Shown here in pieces: positions 56,760 through 64,000 of a DNA stretch of 64,000 bases; position 1 is the first letter of the stretch, and the number at the start of each line of letters is the position of its first letter. Where the stretch lies: the NCBI GenBank assembly GCA_003952965.2, contig CM025853.1, positions 14,628,467 through 14,692,466 on the forward strand, given 5' to 3'. The position numbers and the translations under genes are program-made. Under the pieces are notes generated by a model. The model did no database searches. It worked only from the letters and a program-made list of their open reading frames with translations, and had not been told where the DNA came from. This DNA is from Morella rubra. Taxonomy: Eukaryota; Streptophyta; Magnoliopsida; Fagales; Myricaceae.

Positions 56760-59010
56760 ATTGTGATTGGTTGGTGGGGGCCTCCTTCTTCTTCTTTTTG
56801 CATGACTTGGCATTGTGCCCCATCGTGCCACATTTAGAGCATTGTTCACATAATGCTCAGGCTTCCCCCCATCATACAAGATTGCTGAAATGGCATGCGC
56901 ACAAGGTATGCACGTGAGGTCTCACTATCTACACCCGCATGTCCTCTCTTTTAAATTCACAATATACTGCCTTTGCTTATGCTCCACCTTGAACGGCTCA
57001 TTCCAAGCATATGTGGATATATACTCACATGACTCTACATAATTTCTGTCAACCTTCTTCAGAATAGCTAGACACAGCCTCTTGTCCATCTTCTTTATCC
57101 CGTCTCTCTTTACTTGGTACGTTCGCATCAACTTCCTTCTTATAATCTCTAGCATGGTGATGATGGGTTTATCACATGCATCCATAATGTAGACATTGAA
57201 ACACCTTGACAAGTTGTTCACAAGCAGGTCTAATCTTGAATGGGGTGGAAAATGAAACATTGTCCATGGTGCTGGGTCAACTTCGCTAAGCCACTGATAC
57301 ACATCTACACTCAGTGCTTTTAACGTCATCATCTCAGCCTGGAATTTTGCCACGTGAACGCAGAGGCTGCTACCCAAAGTTTGTCCTTCAATAACTGACC
57401 ACGATGACTTTTATCTTTGAAATTTGCGTACAAGTGTTGTATGCAAATTCTGTGATCAGTGGTGGGAAGGATTTTGTTAAAGCTTAGGACAAGGCCTTGC
57501 AAAGGCAATTGACAAAGCATAAGTGCTTTTAATTTGAAAGAACAAAATAAATGCAAACAAAAACAAGTTTGGTGTACCTTTTGTCGATCTAAGATGAATG
57601 TCCGTGTGGAAAATTGGGCACATGATCAAACACTAACACATGCAGAAACTAAGACCAGTTATCCTTCATCTCGATCTCCACGGCAGTAAAGGCAATAGAG
57701 TAGATATTTTCATTCCCGTCTCGACCAACAGCACACAAAAGTTGACCTTTATAAGGTCCTTTCAAAAAACACTCATCCACGCCAATGAGTGGTCTACGAC
57801 TAAGCCTTTAAACCATCTTGCATGGCTGACATAGAAAAGTACAACCATTGAAAAGTAGGTTGCATCTCCCTTAACGTCCTATGAACCTTCATAATCACAC
57901 AAGACCCCAAGTTGTACGCTGCAATGCTGCACAGTAATCTCACAGTTGAGCATATTGTTCCTTGTGCATCCCCAAGATCTCCGTAGTTGCTCTTTTCTTC
58001 GCCATATATAACTTGCACCTACTCATGTTGACTTTCCATAATTTCTTCATCTCTTCCTTTAATGCACCAATGGGCCAATCATAATTGTTCCAAATACTTC
58101 CTCCACTTAGGTGTTTTTGTAGCTCTGAGTGTATCAGTTGTTGCTCGAGGAAGAAATTATTTGGAAGGTCAGCTCATTTTTAACATTGCGAGGGTAAACT
58201 CGGTAGTTGCATCTTTCTCGTTTCCATTGCACAATCACTCTGTCTCGGTCAATCTTTGACCAATATAGATCCTTACCAATATGTATATTGGCCTCCTGAG
58301 TAGCCTCCCTAAACTCCTCAAAAGAAGGAAATTTCATCCATAGTTACAACCTTGGGCTTGCCATATATCTGTCCTTAAGCTCTGTAAATTTAAGGCGTTG
58401 TGCTTTTGGTCTCATATTTCCTTCTTCACCTTAGTCCTTCAAGCATGAAACCAAATCCTAACTATTCTCGGGCTCTCACTCCAATTCTATACCCTTTTTC
58501 CCTTCAATGTGCTCTTCAACTTCAGTAATACAAGGCTAATATCCACTAGTTACATCATCCCCTTTATCCTTAAACACATCATCTTCCCCACTAATGACTT
58601 GATCCCAAAAAGAATCAGGTGGTGGACCTTCAGGAGGTTCTTCTTCATCTTCAAGGACTTACTTCCTTTTGTCCATGGCCCCTTTTCTTCTTCACGGGCA
58701 GCTTATACCTTTTATTTTTCTCTTTTTCATGGCCACCTTCTTCTCCAAATGCAACTATTTACATAACAATCATATTATGACCTTTATGGCAAGTCACCAT
58801 CTCCAACACATCCATATATGACGATATAAGCACTAACCCGTCGTCAAGTGGCTTCGCTGGGTGAGCGTAGTACATCAGGTCACCATGTGTGTATCCATAC
58901 TCAGTACATATGGTTTCTAACTCAAAGAATGAGAGACAGTCCATATCCCATGGCTCATGGTGCAACTCCTTGCCCCCAATGTACTCAGTGTGTGACACCC
59001 TCTGAAACCT
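56760..59010 (-). pseudogene. MURA-like MULE transposase, broken
   Basis: Minus strand, N- to C-terminus. PB1-like domain with YIGGKELHHEPWDMDCLSFF and KPLDDGLVLI (58998-58780). MuDR DNA-binding part with FPSFEEFREATQEANI and WKRERCNYRVY (58330-58200). MULE core with GEEKSNYGDLGD, VMKVHRTLREMQPTFQ, IGVDECFLKGPYKGQLLCAV (catalytic Asp, about 57800) and NWS-stop-FLHVL (57650). HRICIQHLYANFK near 57440. SWIM finger with RTCGCR then CIPCAHAISAILYDGGKPEH (56950-56860). A CCHC piece near 56800 follows after an internal deletion. At least two in-frame stops and several frameshifts. Confidence 0.85.
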
Positions 59011-59799
59011 TTCCCCACTTTATCTAAAACAGCACAACTTCATTGCTCATTGTTTAGGAACCTGGCAGATTTAATAATAATAAAAAAAAACAAGCATTAA
59101 AATAGATGCAAATCAAAAGTTGGAATTAAAGAATTGGAACTCCATGTATGTACTTCAAATTAAATAACAAGTATGGCCAACTTTCATTCAATCTTTAATA
59201 ACAACTATTTTAACACCTGCCATATTTGTTGAAGCTTTATTACATCAACTTTCAAATTATGGATTGAATGTCAACTTACAATGGTATTACAAAGTAGTCA
59301 ATGGTAGAAGATTACAATAACAAACATATACCCAGACACACAAATACTGCATAAAGAATAACTAAGATTGGTGAGCAGCAAGAGCTAAAGAAATTTGAAG
59401 GTTGTCATGAGAACTGCATTGTTCTGATACAGCAAGAAGTGGCTGATATCATGCCACTATTTAAAGCAAGAAGTTTACGGCAATTGGAGGTGAAAGTTTG
59501 GAAATTTGTTGTACGTGTTTGAGATTGTTTAAACTAGTTTCAGCCATTAAATGTCACTTGTGAGCAGAGCGAGCAATATGTCCCGAGCATTCACCTTCTT
59601 AGAAATGGACCTACATTCTTACATTTGCTTTTCCATATTTAGATGAACTCACACAAACTTGTCATGGGCTACTTTTCGGCACTGTAATGTGATTTTGCTA
59701 AATTTATAACACTACTATCCAAAACAAAAAAAATACGCCAACACAAATGTACAATCCATAAAATACATGGGAGCACAAAAATTATTAAGTTAGAATCTA

Positions 59800-59861
59800 G
59801 TCTCCTTTGACAATCTAACTTTATATGTAAGTCTCCTTTGACAAACCAACTTTACATATAA
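59800..59861. repeat. Tandem duplication, two 31-bp units
   Basis: Each unit reads GTCTCCTTTGACAAYCWAACT followed by TTAYATRTA. The units differ at a few positions. Confidence 0.85.
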
Positions 59862-60234
59862 GATCTTTTTTTTTCATATTCATTTAAATTATGTCAAACT
59901 AAACCATTGACAAAGGAAGCCTTCTAAAAGTTACACCGGACAAATAATTGAGAATTCCATGCAATAATTGGAAGAGATTTTACCTCAAACAGAGAGTCTG
60001 TTTGAGCTATTTGTTGCAGGGTGATGAAGGACAAATAATTGAGCTTGATTCAATTAGTGCAAGATGAGAAACAGGACTGAAAATAAGCACATTGGAGGCA
60101 AGAAGCAAACATGCATAGAGAAAGACATTAGGCATACACAAACAAATTTACAAACGAACATCCAAAATCTTAAAAAATCTCACACAAGTAACACATTTTT
60201 ATACAAACTCCAACAACTTTTAGACAATCCAATA

Positions 60235-60243
<9 letters not shown>

Positions 60244-60268
<25 letters not shown>
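60244..60268. repeat. Poly-A run
   Basis: About 25 A residues after TTTTTTT. Length in the assembly may be unreliable. Confidence 0.9.
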
Positions 60269-60269
<1 letters not shown>

Positions 60270-61026
60270 CAACAATATTTTCTCTCCATACTTTTTCACC
60301 AAACTCCGTTACTTTTTTATTAAAAAATTATATCAAATCATTTCTCTCTATACCTTCATATAAACTCTAATAAAAATCAAATATCTTTTAAACTTTTCTC
60401 CAACTTTCATATAAAAACCTATAAATTTTAACTACATAAATATTCACACCACTATAAAAAATTCTCGATTTTGTTTGAAAACGAGCAATAGCTAAATGTA
60501 GTGATTACAAATGTTGCATCTGCTTATAATATATCCATTTAATATACCCTGATCTTTGAAAGTGTTTGTGAAACATCTTGAGGTAGTAGGAGTGAAATTC
60601 ATGTGCACTTGGTTTTGAGTGCAAATGGGAGATTGTTAGAATGAATACTGTCGAAAACTAATAATTGTGATTTGATCGCAATGATAAATATTGTTTTCAC
60701 ATACATAATTATTATGGGTATTTAAATGTGACATAAGATGCCACATGTAATAGTGACTATTACATGAGACGTTAATAGAAATGATAAATGTGACATGAGA
60801 TGTACATGAAATAATAATGTTTGGGCAACAGTGTAGAAAAATTATACTAATGATTTATAAATCATAGGCGAAGAGCGATGATTTTTCAGTTATTTGTAAA
60901 CTCAAAGTTGTTTTAGGCTTTTCAGTTATGTATAAACTCAAAGATTTTTTAGGCAATAGTAGAGTACTAATGCCTACACTTGCTGTGCTACTATTGGGTT
61001 ATAATGATTTATTTCGTCATTGAGGT

Positions 61027-61983
61027 CAAGGATGTTCAACCCTAGTGTAGATGCCGATTTTGGCCACAAACCGGCACCTACACCAGATAGGCCGGTTTTC
61101 AAATATTGGCCACCTACACCTACACCATTAAGGGTAATAACCGGCCCTTAGTAGTGGCAGTTCCCGGTTAATCTACATTTATATTGGGTTATTTTTTTTA
61201 GCATTTTACGCACTTGGCCTAATGTATTTTTTTTCTTTTGGTCCATTGATCACATATCAACTAAACTAATGAAATCTAAAATCAATAAAATTAGAGAACA
61301 TTTAAAAGATAAGATGAGTTGTACATCTTAAAATTAGAGAACATCTTAATTCTCTGTGACTTCACTTTAAAACCATAGCTCGATTATACACACACACGCA
61401 CGACCAATCACAACTATATATGTGTATATCAAGAAAGGCAGCCTGGACCTAGAAAATGTCGTTAAGTTGATTGTGGCTAAAATTTTATAAGATTTTTTTT
61501 TCTTCTTATTTTCTTCAGTGAGTAATCTGCATATTAATTTATTGAATTGTTTTACTGAAAGACCAAGGGCAGCAATCATGGCGCTTGATTTCTGGATTTG
61601 ACAAATATGAGGTCCTAGGATATGTGGGGGTTTCTTGAACCTTAGGGTTTGAGAGTTTCATTTTTTGTGGGAAAATTACTTTGGAAAGTTTAGTGTGATT
61701 ATATGTTTTGAATCTATTTAAATTTCATCTAGAGGCAACGCAAATGCAGTTGATATTTGGAGTTAAGAATTCATTTTGAGCCCTTCTAATCTCTTTGGGG
61801 AGGGGGTGAGGTACCCCTTTTCAAAAAAAAAAAAAGTCCAATTTTACCGGTACCTAGTTCCCGGGAATAGGTAAAACTACCGAGTATTACCTAAATCTAC
61901 ACTTGCACCAGTTAGGTCAGGAACCTGGTGCCCGTGCCGGTGTCAGTGGAACTGAAATTTTCCAGTGTGGCTGAGTACCTCTA
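61027..61983. mobile_element. hAT-type non-autonomous element with 8-bp TSD
   Basis: 957 bp. Left end CAAGGATGTTCAACCCTAGT; right end, reverse complemented, TAGAGGTACTCAGCCACACT; imperfect TIRs. Exact 8-bp duplication ATTGAGGT at 61019-61026 and 61984-61991. GC-rich CCGGC/ACCTACACC words cluster near both ends. The interior has no transposase. Confidence 0.8.
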
Positions 61984-62247
61984 ATTGAGGTAGAGACCTT
62001 AAGCAAACAAGAAGGTTCTATGTAAGTTGTACGTGCACTTTACATGATCCAATAAAGAACGCCTTGTGAAATCATTATCGATTAAAACATAATTCTATTG
62101 TAGGTCACTTATTATCCTTAGATCTGGTAGATTTATATTTATTTATTTATTATGCATACATGTTTTGAAAATGTCAACATCGGCGGTCCTTAAAGACTAA
62201 ATATACGGTAGAGTTGAGTTGTGTGTATGATGATAGAATAGACACGA

Positions 62248-62540
62248 ATGCTTAATAAAGAATCTAGTATCCACCAGTCTCTAGGAAAGATATTATATTC
62301 ATTTGATTCACAAGAAGTTGAACTGAAAGAAAACTAGCTAGTGAGATTTTTCCAAATGTATTTTCTTATACTATATATATATGTATATTGCTTCAATTGC
62401 AATATGTAGACTGGTAGATAGTATAAAAAAATACATTTGGAAAAATATCACCACCTAGTTTTCTTTCGGTTCAACTTCTTATGAATCAAATATAATATCT
62501 TTCCTAGAGATCGGTAGATACTAGATTGTTTATTAAGCAT
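62248..62540. repeat. Long-stem inverted repeat (hairpin)
   Basis: Arms of about 125 bp (62248-62374 and 62416-62540) are about 90% complementary by eye. Shared words: TGCTTAATAAAGAATCTAGT, CTCTAGGAAAGATATTATAT, GAAGTTGAACTGAAAGAAAA. The loop is about 40 bp. It could be a MITE or a young small-RNA precursor. No target duplication was found. Confidence 0.85.
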
Positions 62541-63220
62541 GATTGCAATTTGTAGAAACTTGAAATGCAATTATGAATAATTTATGAAGTCAGAGTGGAA
62601 AAGAGTTTTCCTTATAGTCTTACCGCTAATACTTGAAATCCTTAAGGGATTTGATGTCCAATGCTTTCTCTTGAGTTTTATCAACTCCTATATAAAGGGA
62701 TGTTGCGAGTCAGTTGGCCATAAGCACTTTAGAGAAAAAAAAAAAAAAGTTTTTTCAAGAAACCCTAAAAGCAAGAAAAAAAAAGTGACGTCAATAACCT
62801 AGTAGGAAACACGGTTGGTTTAATATAGATTAACAAGTTTCTAAAATCAATATGTCGAAAATTTCGAAATATCTGACGAAATTTCTTTTTTCTAAAAAAA
62901 ACATTCCGGTTTCAGTTCTGTATGTGCCGGAATCTCAGGATTCTAACCCAATCAACAAATGAACTCATCAATTATTGTGTGACAACGGCACAAACCATAT
63001 TTGTTGTGTTTGTAATAAGCGAACATGGTAACTATAAAAAGGGAGAAACGTGTGATTAATTATGGCCGACAAATTAGGGCTCAAGAAACTAAAGTTACCG
63101 ATACAAAAATATTGGGTCCCCAAGTGGCAAACAACATCTCTAGCTACAATAAACTCAGAAAACTATAAGATGAAAGAAAATAAAGAAACGTACCCTATTT
63201 ACATTCCATGTGGCTACTTG
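62541..63220. other. AT-rich stretch, no gene seen
   Basis: No domain or element end was recognised. Confidence 0.4.
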
Positions 63221-63226
63221 ATATCG

Positions 63227-63530
63227 CACGTGGGTGATGTGACATCTTGACGTGACCTTGTTAAAACACGTTTCTACCATTTTCTGTGTTTATTTAAAGG
63301 TCGAAGGAGTAGGGATCTTTTTATCTTATAATATGGTCACGTACTAATTTATCAATTTTTTGTACTGGAATGTCTATTTTGTAATGTTCCCTGGTGTGGT
63401 CAGAACTCGAAGCAGAAGCAGCCAAAACAGACTGGCTATTGCTTGGGAGTTATCTGCCGAGGCTAAAGTATAGAAGGAGAAAAAGAGGAGGAGAAAATCT
63501 GGAAGTAAGGACACGTGACTTGTGACGTGT
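63227..63530. promoter_or_regulatory. Cluster of CACGTG/ACGTG motifs
   Basis: CACGTGGG at 63227 and ACACGTGAC at 63511 are G-box/ABRE-like words; GACGTGT at 63524 and GACGTGAC near 63251 add ACGT cores. In plants these bind bZIP and bHLH factors in stress- and light-regulated promoters. They precede a leader-like sequence by a few hundred bases. Confidence 0.45.
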
Positions 63531-63659
63531 GACCCCACAAATACCCCAAATTTAAAAACCTAAAAAAAAAAGTATTAGGGTCGAAGCAAAAGGCCAAAAT
63601 CCAATGGATCCCACATACTCACAGTAGAAAAACAAAAACGAGAATCCAGAAAGATAGAC

Positions 63660-64000
63660 TGCGAACAAAAGTGTCACACAGACTCCCACAACACGCGGCG
63701 AAGCGAAGGCTCACAGCCTCGACACCTCCTTCCTCTTCCTTGAAAAGTCACAGCCTTTGTCGCGCACACAATTTCTCCATCTCTATCGATCTTTTCGGGC
63801 TTTCAAAAAAATGAGTCAGTTTCATTTGAGTTTAACCAGTTAGTGACTTAATAGAATAAGATGTTAAATTCCCTCGGCTCACAGTGCCTGAGTTTCTCAT
63901 TTCACAGAGAACGAATATTAGAGCAAGCGTTTCACTTGCCATCTCCTTCGTCTACTTCTTCTTCTTCCTTTTGAATTAATACGAGCATTTTATAAACAGA
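63660..64000 (+). other. Possible 5' leader / first exon of a host gene
   Basis: GC-richer, pyrimidine-rich sequence (CTCCTTCCTCTTCCTTG, CTCCATCTCTATCGATC) unlike the TE-rich surroundings. Two short frames occur: 63811-63843 (10 residues) and 63861-63974 (37 residues, serine-rich end). Either could be an upstream ORF. The main coding sequence, if any, lies beyond the window. Confidence 0.35.

Larger units (their letters stand above)
53154..59060. mobile_element. MuDR-type MULE remnant with two convergent genes
   Basis: Left part starts GGGTTAATTACAATTTCTC, a MULE-like terminus. A GRF zinc-finger frame on the + strand (54892-55083) and a MURA-type transposase on the minus strand (59010-56760) converge. 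The right terminus and a 9-bp duplication were not found, so the right limit is the transposase start. Confidence 0.6.
59061..61018. other. AT-rich stretch, no gene seen
   Basis: Contains a 31-bp tandem duplication and a poly-A run, both listed separately. No coding domain, tRNA or TE terminus was recognised. Confidence 0.4.

Noticed and set aside
1..64000. tRNA, rRNA, CRISPR arrays, bacterial operons
   Set aside because: No tRNA cloverleaf or rRNA sequence was recognised on reading; the TE content and introns are plant nuclear, so prokaryotic features are not expected.

Overview
This is a plant nuclear window, most likely from a eudicot. It is AT-rich, and I find no host gene that I can support as intact. 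What can be recognised is almost entirely transposable-element DNA: CACTA, Mutator-like (MULE), hAT-like, PIF/Harbinger-like, Ty1/copia and Ty3/gypsy, heavily nested and mostly decayed. The species cannot be told from the sequence.

Layout. 1-1.9 kb: probable gypsy LTR, minus orientation. 2.8-10.7 kb: CACTA transposon on the + strand with a TNP2-type transposase, a Transposase_24-type second gene, tandem and subterminal repeats and a 3' terminus. Its transposase is split by a SIRE-like solo LTR (4285-5571) with a perfect 5-bp target duplication. 10.7-14.2 kb: decayed copia polyprotein. 14.2-21.3 kb: a non-autonomous CACTA-like element with GCGGCGTTT-type subterminal repeats. It carries MSH7-like mismatch-repair exons (minus strand), a copia LTR piece, a Tourist-like MITE, microsatellites, and a nested Pack-MULE (19540-20872) that has captured a phosphate-transporter (PHT1) segment in a chimeric open frame. 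21.3-24.2 kb: start of another CACTA, then a SIRE-like copia 5' LTR, primer-binding site and gag, running into a 1000-N gap.

25.2-29.8 kb: a 4.6-kb imperfect inverted repeat that starts at the gap edge. Each arm carries the same PIF/Harbinger-type transposase. The arms differ largely by single-base indels, so an assembly or read artefact is a serious possibility. 30.0-39.4 kb: second copia, interrupted by a 5.6-kb gypsy chromovirus (31389-37037, minus strand) with most domains visible but several frameshifts and one truncated LTR.

39.4-53 kb: AT-rich DNA with small non-autonomous elements, several with exact target duplications (hAT-type 41042, 43874 and 47823; MULE-type 45462), a gypsy gag remnant joined directly to an LTR-like end, and a probable solo gypsy LTR (51047-52873). 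53.2-59.1 kb: MULE remnant with a MURA transposase (minus) convergent with a GRF zinc-finger frame (+). 61.0-62.0 kb: hAT-like element. 62.25-62.54 kb: long-stem hairpin. The last 0.8 kb has CACGTG motifs and pyrimidine-rich leader-like sequence and may be the promoter and start of a host gene lying beyond the window.

The most interesting local system is the stack of two gene-capturing DNA transposons (PHT1 piece inside a Pack-MULE, inside a CACTA element with MSH7 pieces). The item most in need of checking is the palindrome beside the gap.
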